Source: Clostridiales bacterium
GTDB lineage: Bacteria > Bacillota > Desulfotomaculia > Desulfotomaculales > VENG01
DNA: 64,000 nucleotides
NCBI GenBank assembly: GCA_016278505.1
Contig: JADQBQ010000001.1
Coordinates: 124,001-188,000, forward strand
Direction: 5' to 3'
Shown: positions 7,541-16,464 of the stretch, in pieces
Numbering within the stretch: position 1 is the first letter of the stretch
Layout of the letters: each line of letters starts with the position of its first letter
Made by a program: the position numbers and the translations under genes
The notes under the pieces: generated by a model
Database searches by the model: none
What the model was told of the DNA's origin: nothing
What the model saw: only the letters and a program-made list of their open reading frames with translations

Positions 7541-8326
7541 CTACTTTTTAACTTGCCGCTTCAGGAAGTATCCTTCAGCATCAATCTTATCCCGCAATAA
7601 TGTTAAATCTTCTTCTGTGGGTAATTTCATTTCCTTAACGTCCGAGGGAATAATTAATTCAAAACCTACCAGGTCTTGAATTTCTTCCGTTGTAACCCCC
7701 GGCATAACTTCCAGAAGCTTCATTCTCCTGGTTTCCTCGTCAAAACCAAACAGGGCCTGGTTAGTTATAACTCTGTAAGGACCGGAACCCATTACCCCTG
7801 CTTTATCCCTGTAATCCGGTGAACCGTCTCCATAGCCAATACTGGTCACAAAGTCTAACTGTTTTACAAATCTCCTTTTTTCCAGAGCCATAATAGCAAT
7901 TGTCTTTTCACAGTTGGCTGCCATAGCGCCTGCTCCACCACTGCCGGGGAAGCGAACCTGAGGTTGCCTGTAATCCTCACCCTGAATGGTTGAGCAGATA
8001 TTTCCATACATATCAATTTGAGCGCCACCGATAAAGGCAAAATCAGAGTAGCCTCTTTGTGTCAACTCAAAAACACCACAAAGTCCCTTCAGATAAGTAG
8101 CTTTACGAGCTGCCCTGGTATCCCCTACCGATAATGGCATACCCATTTCCAGCATCGGTGCCAATGAACCTGCCTCGTATATCATTAAAAGATTAGGAGC
8201 ATGTGTATACTGAGCATGCATCGCGGCAATAATTGGCAGGCCGGTTCCAACAAACACAATAGACTCGTCCTGCAAAACTCTGGAGCCAGTATAAGCAATC
8301 ATTTCCATTGGAGTAACTTCAGCCAT
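7541..8326 (-). CDS. Family I CoA-transferase beta subunit
   Basis: The 261-residue product matches the glutaconate CoA-transferase subunit B type: TGLPIIAAMHAQYTHAPN near the N-terminus, the catalytic-glutamate region YEAGSLAPM, GGAQIDMYGNICST, and FPGSGGAGAMAA. The enzyme moves CoA between carboxylic acids in the cytoplasm; the beta-subunit glutamate forms the acyl-CoA intermediate. The alpha subunit lies immediately upstream (39-base gap), so the two form an operon. Both genes have the same GGAGGTAAC leader before ATG. The substrate cannot be read from sequence; fatty-acid or aromatic-acid degradation fits the inferred lifestyle. Confidence 0.85.
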   Translation of the reverse strand: MAEVTPMEMIAYTGSRVLQDESIVFVGTGLPIIAAMHAQYTHAPNLLMIYEAGSLAPMLEMGMPLSVGDTRAARKATYLKGLCGVFELTQRGYSDFAFIGGAQIDMYGNICSTIQGEDYRQPQVRFPGSGGAGAMAANCEKTIAIMALEKRRFVKQLDFVTSIGYGDGSPDYRDKAGVMGSGPYRVITNQALFGFDEETRRMKLLEVMPGVTTEEIQDLVGFELIIPSDVKEMKLPTEEDLTLLRDKIDAEGYFLKRQVKK

Positions 8327-8365
8327 TTCGTTACCTCCTTAATAATCAAATTAGTCAATTAACCA

Positions 8366-9424
8366 CTAGTCTAAAATAATTGGTTGTCCGCCATCCATTT
8401 CTTTAACTTTCTTAAGGGTTTCACTATCAATTTTCTCGATAAATTCTTCATGATTGGCGCAACCAAAGATATACTCATCATAGTATTGCTTGAGCTTAGT
8501 CTTGTCCCCTGTCTTACGGAATTCTTCAGAAGCTGCCCTGAACATCTTAATATGATCCATATCGAACCAGTGGAAACCATAGCAAGCACCAGGATAGGCA
8601 CCATAAGGCACTTCTACCAGGGAATCTACAGCCGGGTGCGGAATTTCCGTCAGGTTCGGATAATTTCTTATATTCTCATCAGGAATAATCTTTTCCGCTG
8701 TAACAATGCTGTACGTACCGGCCATCGCTAATTCTGAGCAAGTACACTGTGCACCCATTAACCTGCTATTACCATACATATCAGCAGCGGTTACGTGTAT
8801 AAGGGAGACATCAGGATGGCAGGCCGGGACCAGGTAAACATTCCTGCCCGTATAAGGACATTCCATCATTGTACCTTTGTTAATCAGCTCCATATCCGCA
8901 CCACCATGGTCTCTTACCGGAATAAACGGAATACCCATGGCTGCGGCTTTGAAGCGAACAGACATGCCATAGTTTGTATAGTCATCAAGCTCAATCATAC
9001 CATTACTGGTCATATAGCGAAGAAGGGGAGCAATACCAATAATCTCATAGCCCCACCAGGCTAACTCTGCACGTTTGATAGAAACTCTGTCCGGATCTAA
9101 AATCATAGCGCCGGCCAAGAGCTCAGCGCAAATGGAGTTGGACTGCATGGATAAAGTCAAGTCCTTCACCCCGTGCCTTATCACTTCATGCACGGCAGCC
9201 ACAGGAACGCGAGTATTCACAAAACCACCGAGCCCGAGGTTCATTCCATCTTTGATATGCTTTTGAACAGCATCTTTCAGGGTTGTCCGCTTGTCCTTCA
9301 GCCCCTTAGGCTTGGAAACCATAATCTTGCGTGCTTCATCGGGTGTGGGTCCCCAAAATTCTAATGGTTTCTCGTCATACTTAACCTGGGAAATGTTTTT
9401 AATTGAAGAACCTATTTTTTTCAT
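8366..9424 (-). CDS. Family I CoA-transferase alpha subunit
   Basis: The 352-residue product is of the glutaconate CoA-transferase subunit A type: KRTTLKDAVQKHIKDGMNLGLGGF at the N-terminus (CoA-binding glycine loop), IRHGVKDLTLSMQSNSICAELL, and GNSRLMGAQCTCSELAMAG. It pairs with the downstream beta subunit. It is longer than typical GctA (about 320) because of an N-terminal extension of about 40 residues before the conserved core. GGAGGTAACAG precedes the ATG. A long AT-rich intergenic region lies upstream, so this is the first gene of the operon. Confidence 0.85.
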   Translation of the reverse strand: MKKIGSSIKNISQVKYDEKPLEFWGPTPDEARKIMVSKPKGLKDKRTTLKDAVQKHIKDGMNLGLGGFVNTRVPVAAVHEVIRHGVKDLTLSMQSNSICAELLAGAMILDPDRVSIKRAELAWWGYEIIGIAPLLRYMTSNGMIELDDYTNYGMSVRFKAAAMGIPFIPVRDHGGADMELINKGTMMECPYTGRNVYLVPACHPDVSLIHVTAADMYGNSRLMGAQCTCSELAMAGTYSIVTAEKIIPDENIRNYPNLTEIPHPAVDSLVEVPYGAYPGACYGFHWFDMDHIKMFRAASEEFRKTGDKTKLKQYYDEYIFGCANHEEFIEKIDSETLKKVKEMDGGQPIILD

Positions 9425-9891
9425 TCTGTTACCTCCTTTGAAAAAGTTCTTCTACCCCCTACACTGGTTCAACGTGCCGGAACTATGTTTCTAATACTTG
9501 CAATTTACATTCCCTTTTAAGTCTGAAAATTAATTTTTTTAAAAATTCGACCCACCCCCCGTCTTTAAAAGCACAGAATTTTACAAAAATCGTATTAGGT
9601 AACTAGATTTATACATTAATGCACTTTCATTACAATAATTCCGGTGTCACAATTCCGACAATTTCTCCAATTATTTGACTAACGTTTACACAAGTTTGTT
9701 TGTTTGAACAACTATTTGTCATCTATTTTATCAATAAACCAGTCAGTGTGTAAAATAATTTAGACACTTTCTAATTATTACTATAATCCCTATCAGGTCG
9801 AAACAAGTACCGGGTCTTAGGCGTATTAACTCTAAAACATTGGGAGATTAATAAGCAAAGTACTTATAAACAGCTCAGGAAGGAATATTCA
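9425..9891. other. Long AT-rich intergenic region with divergent promoters
   Basis: This stretch separates the divergent CoA-transferase operon and the DUF421 gene. It contains no ORF with a ribosome-binding site and no clear RNA structure. Reading toward the CoA-transferase genes there is GGGAATGTAAATTGCA, which has the GG-N10-GC spacing of a sigma-54 promoter but a poor -24 box, so it is not called. Confidence 0.4.
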
Positions 9892-10590
9892 ATGCATGAT
9901 GCCGTAAATGTATTTTGGAAAACCATAACAATCTTTGTCGTTTTGGTTATACTGGCACGCGTGTTAGGCAAAAAGCTTCTATCCCAAATGACGTTTTCCG
10001 AGTTTGTCATCGGCATCACCATGGGGACAATAGCCGGTGCCTTTGTGGTTGAACAAGTGAAGGGACCATGGGTGCTGTTAAGCCCTGCAATATTAACTAT
10101 TGTTACTTTAGGACTTACCTATCTAAATTTAAAGTGTATAACATTGCGCAAACTGGTTGAAGGTGACCCGGTGACAGTAATCGAAAATGGTAAAATACTG
10201 GAAAACAAAATGCAAAAAACCCGGTATAACCTTAGCCAATTGGAGATGCAATTACGTGAAAAAGGTATTTTTGATATTTCTGAGGTTGAATTTGCAGTTT
10301 TAGAACCACACGGGCAGCTTAGTGTCCTTAAGAAATCACAAAATCTCCCTGTCACAATGAAAGACATTGGTAAACCTACACCATATAAAGGGTTATCCAC
10401 TGACATTATCATGGACGGGGATGTAATCGAAAAAAACTTAAAGCGGCACAAATTGGACTTTGCCTGGCTTTATAGAGAGCTTTACTACCGGGGCATTAAC
10501 GACATTAAGAAGGTTACACTTGCCACTCTCCAACCTGACGGTACACTTTATACGGATGTTACAGAGGATAATCAAGAAAAAAGGGGATAG
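9892..10590 (+). CDS. DUF421 (YetF-like) membrane protein
   Basis: The 232-residue product has three N-terminal membrane helices (residues 10-80) with the family motif LARVLGKKLLSQMTFSEFVIGITMGTIAG, then a cytoplasmic region with two related halves starting MQKTRYNLSQLEMQLREKGI and LKRHKLDFAWLYRELYYRGI. This is the YetF/DUF421 layout common in spore formers, where some members affect germination; the role here is not known. GGAAGGAATATTCA precedes the ATG. The stop codon lies inside the first arm of the downstream terminator. Confidence 0.8.
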   Translation: MHDAVNVFWKTITIFVVLVILARVLGKKLLSQMTFSEFVIGITMGTIAGAFVVEQVKGPWVLLSPAILTIVTLGLTYLNLKCITLRKLVEGDPVTVIENGKILENKMQKTRYNLSQLEMQLREKGIFDISEVEFAVLEPHGQLSVLKKSQNLPVTMKDIGKPTPYKGLSTDIIMDGDVIEKNLKRHKLDFAWLYRELYYRGINDIKKVTLATLQPDGTLYTDVTEDNQEKRG

Positions 10591-10631
10591 GCACCATCTT
10601 TAAATTCAAAAGAAGGTGCCTATCCCCTTTT
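10581..10631. terminator. Bidirectional hairpin terminator
   Basis: AAGGGGATAGGCACC and GGTGCCTATCCCCTT form a 15-bp stem between the convergent DUF421 and GGDEF genes, with T/A-rich flanks. The GGTGCCTATCCCC core resembles the GGTGCCTGTCCCC hairpin at 52366, so it belongs to a recurring terminator type in this genome. Confidence 0.7.
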
Positions 10632-10659
10632 GGGTATACTTTCCTCATTCCCTACCGGG

Positions 10660-12003
10660 TCATTGGTACTTTTTCTTTTCTTTATTTTCATACATTAGTG
10701 AATCAGCTTCGTTAAGCACCTCTTCCAAGTCTCTGGTATCCCCGGGCAGCCATAACACGCTTCCCAAGCTGTATCCCACTGTGAAAGGGGTAAGTGAATC
10801 TATTAATTCACTCTGCTTTAGGCCTTCTTTTATTTTAGCATCCAGTATTACCGCTTCCTGTTCACCTGCCCTTGAAATCACCACAATGAATTCATCGCCA
10901 CCCAGCCTTGCCACAATGTCATTCTCGCTTACTGCAGACATCATAATCGACGCAAATTCCTTTAGAACCTTATCGCCCATCCAGTGACCATGCTTATCAT
11001 TAACCTCTTTAAAGTTATCCAGATCCAGATATAAAAATTCTACTTGGTAATTTTCTTTTTTACCTCGGCTAAGTTCTTTACCTGCCAACTCCCTGAATCC
11101 CCGGCGATTCAACAGGCCTGTTAACGGGTCTTTTAAAGAGTTCTCCTGCATGATTTCCAGCGCTGATCGCATCTTGTCAAAAACTAAATCAAAAGGATAT
11201 TCAAGCCCCCTTAATACAATACCCCAGTAAATTAAAATGAAAGACCCCAATTTGAACAAGTGGCCAACAAAGTTCATAACTCCATACACATCGTTATACA
11301 AAGTAAAAGAAAATTCCGCTAATACAGTTAACAGCGAGGATAACACCATGATTTTAAAAAGCATATTATTCATCCTGCCGCTTCTCATCTTTAAGTGTAC
11401 CACGCCGGCCATAAGAATTACGCAAACAACGATTTCACTAGCCACCTTAAACCTGCTAAGGCCAAGACCCGCTACATAACAATCAGGGAATAATCCCGCT
11501 TTGAGCATAAGAAAAAGTACACCTGTGGCAACACAATAAGTGCCCCATACCAGCCACCGAGGCTTTAGTTTTTTGATCACGAAAAAAGGTGCAACCAACA
11601 GAGTAATTGCTTCCATGTACCTTGCTGCCACCCATAACTGGGTGGACAGGTTTGGCCCCATGCCCCCACAGATACCGCCATAGGTAACAGCGTGCATGAA
11701 GTCAACCGTGGCTATAAAGGGATATGCTATGCCAAGAAAAAGCAGGTAGTCATGGCCGGAGTATTTATAAGTCCTGGTTGCCAGAACATAAATAATACCC
11801 ACTACAACAATACTAAACCCCTCCACCAGGGTATGGAAAAGTAAGTAATGGTAATGGGCAATAACCGCCAACAAGGATACAAAGACTCCCCCCAATAAAA
11901 CCAATTCCCAATCCTTTCTCACTTGGGATTTACTTTTGACAAGATTCAATATAACCCTCCTGCCTACGCCATGTATTTTAAACTTGAAAAAGTTCGCGTA
12001 CAA
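10660..12003 (-). CDS. Diguanylate cyclase with MASE3-like membrane sensor
   Basis: The 447-residue product has about eight hydrophobic segments in residues 30-265, with DYLLFLGIAYPFIATVDFMHAVTYGG typical of the MASE3 sensor. A GGDEF domain follows (residues 280-445): DPLTGLLNRRGF, FLYLDLDNFKEVNDKHGHWMGD, and an intact RLGGDEF active site, so it should make c-di-GMP at the membrane. MASE3 ligands are unknown. The ORF starts at an ATG with no strong ribosome-binding site, and an internal start near the first helix is possible. The gene is monocistronic. Confidence 0.82.
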   Translation of the reverse strand: MYANFFKFKIHGVGRRVILNLVKSKSQVRKDWELVLLGGVFVSLLAVIAHYHYLLFHTLVEGFSIVVVGIIYVLATRTYKYSGHDYLLFLGIAYPFIATVDFMHAVTYGGICGGMGPNLSTQLWVAARYMEAITLLVAPFFVIKKLKPRWLVWGTYCVATGVLFLMLKAGLFPDCYVAGLGLSRFKVASEIVVCVILMAGVVHLKMRSGRMNNMLFKIMVLSSLLTVLAEFSFTLYNDVYGVMNFVGHLFKLGSFILIYWGIVLRGLEYPFDLVFDKMRSALEIMQENSLKDPLTGLLNRRGFRELAGKELSRGKKENYQVEFLYLDLDNFKEVNDKHGHWMGDKVLKEFASIMMSAVSENDIVARLGGDEFIVVISRAGEQEAVILDAKIKEGLKQSELIDSLTPFTVGYSLGSVLWLPGDTRDLEEVLNEADSLMYENKEKKKYQ

Positions 12004-12151
12004 TTTACAGGCAATTTATGGCATATTATATGTAACAACCTTCCAGAATGTGAATAGGTACAAACATTGGTGCCATAACGCATACTTGCAATGGTTATGA
12101 GAAACTCTATCCATAACACCAGTTAAAAATTAATATCCAGGAGGTGGAGCA

Positions 12152-12328
12152 ATGGATCACAAAGAACGCGAAGAACAAAAGACTTTCCTGGCCGAACTTG
12201 TTAAAGAAGAGTCCCCGATAGGACTGTGGGACTTACATGCCAAGGGGGACAACTTAAGGGAAAATCCTTATAAAACTCCGCCGAACAACCTAACAACCAA
12301 AGAGAAGGACGTTAACGTTAAGGGGTAA
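12152..12328 (+). CDS. Small acidic/basic hypothetical protein (58 aa)
   Basis: This ORF is missing from the ORF track because of its length. A strong AGGAGGTGG precedes the ATG at 12152. The product begins MDHKEREEQKTFLAELVKEE and is hydrophilic with no cysteines or membrane segment. It lies alone, followed by a strong hairpin. Small charged proteins of this type in spore formers are sometimes spore-core or acid-soluble proteins, but there is no SASP signature. Confidence 0.55.
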   Translation: MDHKEREEQKTFLAELVKEESPIGLWDLHAKGDNLRENPYKTPPNNLTTKEKDVNVKG

Positions 12329-12389
12329 TAGTAAAGAAAAAAGCCCCCGGTTGATTGGCCCAAACCAGGAGCTGTCACACTAAAGTTGA

Positions 12390-12433
12390 AAGAACCAATA
12401 ATACCAATTTTCATGGTATTATTGGTTCTTTTT
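12390..12433. terminator. Bidirectional hairpin terminator
   Basis: AAGAACCAATAATACCA / TGGTATTATTGGTTCTT is a 17-bp perfect stem followed by TTT on the plus strand. The stop of the minus-strand kinase (12419) lies within the second arm. Confidence 0.75.
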
Positions 12434-14641
12434 AAAACGTACAAAAAAAGTAGTCCCTTTTGAACCGGTTTCCAGGTTTATGACCGCCTTATGCCTGGTG
12501 GCAATGCTGTAACAGGTAGCTAACCCCAGTCCGGTGCCGTTGTCCTTAGTTGTAAAGAAAGGGGTGCCTACCTTGTCCAAAATTCCCGGCTCTATTCCTG
12601 TCCCCTGATCTTGCACGGACATAATAATATCTTCTCCGTCCATGAAAGTCCTAATGGTTAGACATTTGCCCGCAGGCATTGCTTCCAGCCCGTTTCGAGT
12701 CAAATTTAATATCAACTGGCGAATCTCTTTTTCATCGAGTAATAAGTTGGAAATACCTTTTAGGTCGGTTTCAATATAATTTTCCGAAGCCATGGCATCT
12801 GCATATATAAGGGGATACAGAGCAGTAATAATGGAATTTAAGTTAACTTTTTTCAAATCCACCGGCTTATTCTTAGCCAGTGTTAAAAATTCAGTTATAA
12901 TGCTATTTGCCCTGTCCAACTCGTCGATCATAAGCTTGTAATAACTATGATAAGGTAAACATTCCTGTTTTGTGCTGAGCATCTGCAAAAAACCACGCAC
13001 AGTGGTCATGGGATTCCTTATTTCATGTGCAATACCGGCAGCCATTTGACCAATTAAGTTAAGCCTTTCCAGCCAGGCCATTTTCCTTTCCAACTGCTTG
13101 CGTTCTGTAATGTCATTGATTGTTGACAGTATATACTTAGTTCCATTGAGTTCAATTAAATCTGAAGAGAAGAGGCCCACCCTCGTCTCACCTGACTTTA
13201 TTTTAAAAGTGGATTCCCAATTTCGAACAGTCCCTTGTTCCTGTAGCATCTGCATAAATTGAGCTCTGTCCTTGGAATCAAGCCAAATACTTAAATTCGT
13301 TGTCGTGCACCCTATAACTTTTTGACGCGAGTAACCGGTGGTCTGTATAAAGCTTTCATTTACATCTAACAAGCAACCGTTATCGAGGGTACTTATGGTC
13401 ATTGGAATGGGATTACCGTTAAATGCTTTGGCAAACCGTTCTTCCGATAAACGAAGTGCCTTTTCTGCCTCTTTTTGCTCCGTGATATCTCGAATGGACT
13501 CAATAGCTCCCACTAAATTTCCGTCCGCGTCATATAAGGGAGAAGCGTTTCCCCATAAATATGCCCCTTTGCCGTCAAACAAAGAAGGTACAAAAAACTC
13601 AGTAAAAAGCGTGATTCCTCTCTGCCTAACAAAATCATATTGCTTTTCAACCTGCTCATCCCGGGAAAAAACGAGGTCAATCAAAATCGGTCTTTGCTCA
13701 CCGTAAAAAGGCACCGCATAAAGATAATCACCTTTACCGACTATTTCCTCCTTCCTCTTTCCGGTCATTTGCTCAATAGCCCTATTCCAGGCAATAACTT
13801 TTTTATCTTTGTCTATTACAAATGTTGCATCAGGAAGAAACTCTATTATATTTAAAAGTTTTTGGTGCGAATTTCGCAGTTCGTCCTCCGCGCGTTTCCG
13901 TTCCGTTATATCTCTAAAATTTTCTACAATGCCTATTTTTCTGCCTTCCGCTGTCCAAAAAGGAGCGGCGGTGACATTACAAGGTATCTTTTCACCGTTT
14001 TTACATACCTTTTCCACGTCACACTTTACGCGCTCTTCACCGTTGCGAACTCTGAGCAAGGGACAGTTAGGCGTGTGACACTGTGATCCGGGGAAAACCT
14101 CATAACACTTTTTTCCCACAGCTTGATCACGGCTCATACCTGATAATTCAATAAAACTTTCAGTTACCCGAATTATGTTAAAATTCATGTCCACAACCCG
14201 TATGCCGTCAATAGTATAATTAACTATCTGGTTCAATTCCTCACATGCGTATTTAGCGCAATCCTCAGCCTGTTTATATTCCGTAATATCATTAAAAATT
14301 AATATTATACCTTCGTGCTGCCCGCTAATCTCTAACGCCCGACTTATTTTAACATTAAAGTGCAAAACATCCTTCTCGCCGTTAACTTTTGCCAAAAATT
14401 CACTTACAGGCTCTTTACTTACAACGAAAGAATTAACTCCCTCAGCCAGCCATGGGGGTAAACCATCCCCTTTGGAAATCTTAAACATCCTTAAACCAGC
14501 CTGGTTTATACTATCAATCTTTTGATTTTTATCCAATACCATTACAGGCTGGGGCAAACTTTCGAATATTGCCAAGTATTTGTTATCCGGTACTGATTTA
14601 GCCCGGTCACTAGCTGAAGCAAGATCGTGTAACGGCTTCAT
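12419..14641 (-). CDS. Sporulation-kinase-like sensor histidine kinase with four PAS domains
   Basis: The 740-residue product has no membrane segment. Four PAS domains occupy about residues 20-135, 130-255 (Cys-rich, CYEVFPGSQCHTPNCP), 260-390 and 395-515. HisKA follows with the phospho-accepting histidine in AAGIAHEIRNPMTTVRGFLQ, then HATPase_c to the C-terminus (LILNLTRNGLEAMPAG, GTGIEPGILDKVGTPFFTTK, GTGLGLATCYSI). The H-box and domain order match Bacillus KinA/E-type kinases that feed phosphate to Spo0F, so a role in sporulation entry is likely but inferred. No response regulator is adjacent, which is usual for orphan Kin proteins. PAS3 is nearly the same as the PAS domain in the 16465-18720 protein. 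Confidence 0.85.
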   Translation of the reverse strand: MKPLHDLASASDRAKSVPDNKYLAIFESLPQPVMVLDKNQKIDSINQAGLRMFKISKGDGLPPWLAEGVNSFVVSKEPVSEFLAKVNGEKDVLHFNVKISRALEISGQHEGIILIFNDITEYKQAEDCAKYACEELNQIVNYTIDGIRVVDMNFNIIRVTESFIELSGMSRDQAVGKKCYEVFPGSQCHTPNCPLLRVRNGEERVKCDVEKVCKNGEKIPCNVTAAPFWTAEGRKIGIVENFRDITERKRAEDELRNSHQKLLNIIEFLPDATFVIDKDKKVIAWNRAIEQMTGKRKEEIVGKGDYLYAVPFYGEQRPILIDLVFSRDEQVEKQYDFVRQRGITLFTEFFVPSLFDGKGAYLWGNASPLYDADGNLVGAIESIRDITEQKEAEKALRLSEERFAKAFNGNPIPMTISTLDNGCLLDVNESFIQTTGYSRQKVIGCTTTNLSIWLDSKDRAQFMQMLQEQGTVRNWESTFKIKSGETRVGLFSSDLIELNGTKYILSTINDITERKQLERKMAWLERLNLIGQMAAGIAHEIRNPMTTVRGFLQMLSTKQECLPYHSYYKLMIDELDRANSIITEFLTLAKNKPVDLKKVNLNSIITALYPLIYADAMASENYIETDLKGISNLLLDEKEIRQLILNLTRNGLEAMPAGKCLTIRTFMDGEDIIMSVQDQGTGIEPGILDKVGTPFFTTKDNGTGLGLATCYSIATRHKAVINLETGSKGTTFFVRFKKNQ

Positions 14642-14823
14642 AAAATCCTCCCACTTAAATGAAAATGGTAATCAGATAAGATTAAGCAATAATCAATTAT
14701 TTTATTGCCATTTCAACAAAAACTGACTTAGTCCTGCATAAACCTTGAATCCCAAATAGTGTTATTGGAAAAAAAATTATTGACCGAATACCACTCCATG
14801 TGTATAATAATTCTTGTCACCAT

Positions 14824-14898
14824 TCCTCGATAGCTCAACGGTAGAGCATCCGGCTGTTAACCGGAGGGCTGTAGGTTCGAATCCTACTCGGGGAGCCA
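14824..14898 (+). tRNA. tRNA-Asn (GTT)
   Basis: The acceptor arms TCCTCGA / TCGGGGA pair, the anticodon loop is CTGTTAA between TCCGG and CCGGA, the T-arm contains GGTTCGAATCC, and CCA is encoded. It is the first of three clustered tRNAs. Confidence 0.95.
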
Positions 14899-14912
14899 GA
14901 GAATAATTAAGC

Positions 14913-14988
14913 GGCCCCATGGTCAAGCGGTTCAAGACACCGCCCTTTCACGGCGGTAACCCGGGTTCGAATCCCGGTGGGGTCACCA
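14913..14988 (+). tRNA. tRNA-Glu (TTC)
   Basis: The acceptor GGCCCCA pairs with TGGGGTC, the anticodon loop CTTTCAC lies between CCGCC and GGCGG, the T-loop is GGTTCGAATCC, and CCA is encoded. Confidence 0.95.
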
Positions 14989-14989
14989 C

Positions 14990-15065
<76 letters not shown>

Positions 15066-15070
15066 AATCA

Positions 15071-15118
15071 ATTATAACAAAAAAAGCCGCCCGTTAAGGC
15101 GGCTTTTTTTGTTATAAT
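15071..15118 (+). terminator. Terminator of the tRNA cluster
   Basis: A 21-bp near-perfect stem centred on AAAAAAAGCCGCC / GGCGGCTTTTTTT with a short CGTTAA loop lies six bases after tRNA-Val. It is a strong intrinsic terminator. Confidence 0.9.
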
Positions 15119-15140
15119 TAGTTAATGTAAATCGCTAGGG

Positions 15141-15416
15141 GTGTTGACACTGCCGGAAACATTAATAACATTGGCGTTATTGGTTAATTTAGTGGGTTTT
15201 ACCATAATGGGATATGATAAATACGCAGCACGCAGGAACCAGTGGCGCATACCGGAAAAAAGGTTGATGGTAACAGCCTTAGTGGGCGGTTCACTTGGTA
15301 TTCTATTAGGCATGAAAATATTTCACCATAAGATACGGCACAGGATGTTCGCAATGGGTATTCCTGTAATTTTTATCTTACAATTGCTATTGGTTTTTTG
15401 GGCATACAAGTCGTAA
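15141..15416 (+). CDS. DUF1294 membrane protein
   Basis: The 91-residue product has the family signature NLVGFTIMGYDKYAARRNQWRIPE with a membrane helix on each side. DUF1294 proteins are small inner-membrane proteins of unknown function. The start is a GTG following CTAGGGG, which is a modest ribosome-binding site. A second membrane protein follows after 17 bases, and the pair may be an operon. Confidence 0.8.
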   Translation: MLTLPETLITLALLVNLVGFTIMGYDKYAARRNQWRIPEKRLMVTALVGGSLGILLGMKIFHHKIRHRMFAMGIPVIFILQLLLVFWAYKS

Positions 15417-15433
15417 CAACCGGGAGGTCATAA

Positions 15434-15736
15434 ATGAAATCCATCCTTCAAAAATCCCATTTTATTATGCTTTTTATTATTTTGGTGTTTGCAGTATCAG
15501 CTTATATTTCTACACAATTTGATTCACACAGCACAGAATGGGTTTTAGCCAGGACAGTAGCTTATGGCTCAGTACTCTTGGCCGGCATTATTTCCCTGCT
15601 AAAGCCTGAACTTCTTTTTCAAAGGAGGCGCTTTAGAAACAGAAAGGCTGAGCGACAATACTACCTATTTAACAGAATCCTTGGAGGTATTTGGCTATTG
15701 CTGGCGGTACAGGCTATCTATGAAATGTGGCGTTAG
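15434..15736 (+). CDS. Small membrane protein, hypothetical
   Basis: The 100-residue product has three hydrophobic helices (HFIMLFIILVFAVSAYI, VAYGSVLLAGIISLL, ILGGIWLLLAVQAIY) and a basic loop (LFQRRRFRNRKAERQ). The family is not recognised. CGGGAGGTCATAA precedes the ATG. It follows the DUF1294 gene closely. Confidence 0.6.
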   Translation: MKSILQKSHFIMLFIILVFAVSAYISTQFDSHSTEWVLARTVAYGSVLLAGIISLLKPELLFQRRRFRNRKAERQYYLFNRILGGIWLLLAVQAIYEMWR

Positions 15737-15869
15737 TTTTGTCGGTGCAGGTGGTTCCATTTTTTGTCATCTTGCGCGATATTTTTTTTACATACCGGTC
15801 ATCAATCTCCATATTTTTCCTCTCCCTTTTGAGATAATAGGGCAAAGGAAAAATAAGGGAGAGATAATA

Positions 15870-16433
15870 TTGTCTTTTTTATTTGCTAAGCATATCGAAC
15901 AAAAATTTCTTTTCGGTAGCCTTACCAAAACTTTGCGTACCGAGCTGCCCGCCGACATGGAACTAGTTTTTCTTTGTATAGGAATTGATCGTTCCACCGG
16001 CGATTGTTTTGGCCCCATGACCGGTACACTTCTGAGTCAAATGAAAGTACCCAATGTGGTAGGAACTTTAGAAGAACCGGTTCATGCAAAAAACTTGGAG
16101 GCCGTACACAAAAACATAAATAATAAAGACACTTATATCATCGCTATAGATTCATCCCTGGGAAACTTAAAAAATCTAGGGTATATAACGGTAAAAAACG
16201 GCCCCCTCCTTCCTGGCTACGCTATGTACAGAAGCCTTCCTCCCGTAGGCAACATGTCGATAACCTTAAATGTAAATATAAACGGAATACACAATTACCT
16301 TCTTTTACAAAACTCCAGCCTAAACTTAGTTTGGAAAGGAGCAAACGTATTAGCAAAATCTATTGCAACAGCCCTTTATATGAAAAAAAAACACCGACGT
16401 AATACTTGCATCACAGATAAAACACCGGGTTAA
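15870..16433 (+). CDS. YyaC-type spore protease-like protein
   Basis: The ORF track starts at 15681, inside the previous gene; AAGGGAGAGATAATA before a TTG at 15870 gives the better start (187 residues). The product matches YyaC, a relative of the spore protease Gpr fold: FLCIGIDRSTGDCFGPMTGTLL, VVGTLEEPVHAKNLE, IIAIDSSLGN, GPLLPGYAMYRSLPPVG. YyaC members are sporulation-related and thought to be peptidase-like; the substrate is unknown. The N-terminal 63 codons of the longer ORF are low quality and overlap the upstream membrane protein. Confidence 0.8.
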   Translation: MSFLFAKHIEQKFLFGSLTKTLRTELPADMELVFLCIGIDRSTGDCFGPMTGTLLSQMKVPNVVGTLEEPVHAKNLEAVHKNINNKDTYIIAIDSSLGNLKNLGYITVKNGPLLPGYAMYRSLPPVGNMSITLNVNINGIHNYLLLQNSSLNLVWKGANVLAKSIATALYMKKKHRRNTCITDKTPG

Positions 16434-16464
16434 AACCTATTGCAGTAAATCAAGTAATAAGTAA

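Noticed and set aside
9480-9540. Sigma-54 promoter for the CoA-transferase operon
   Set aside because: GG-N10-GC spacing is present on the minus strand, but the -24 element is poor and no sigma-54 activator gene is adjacent.
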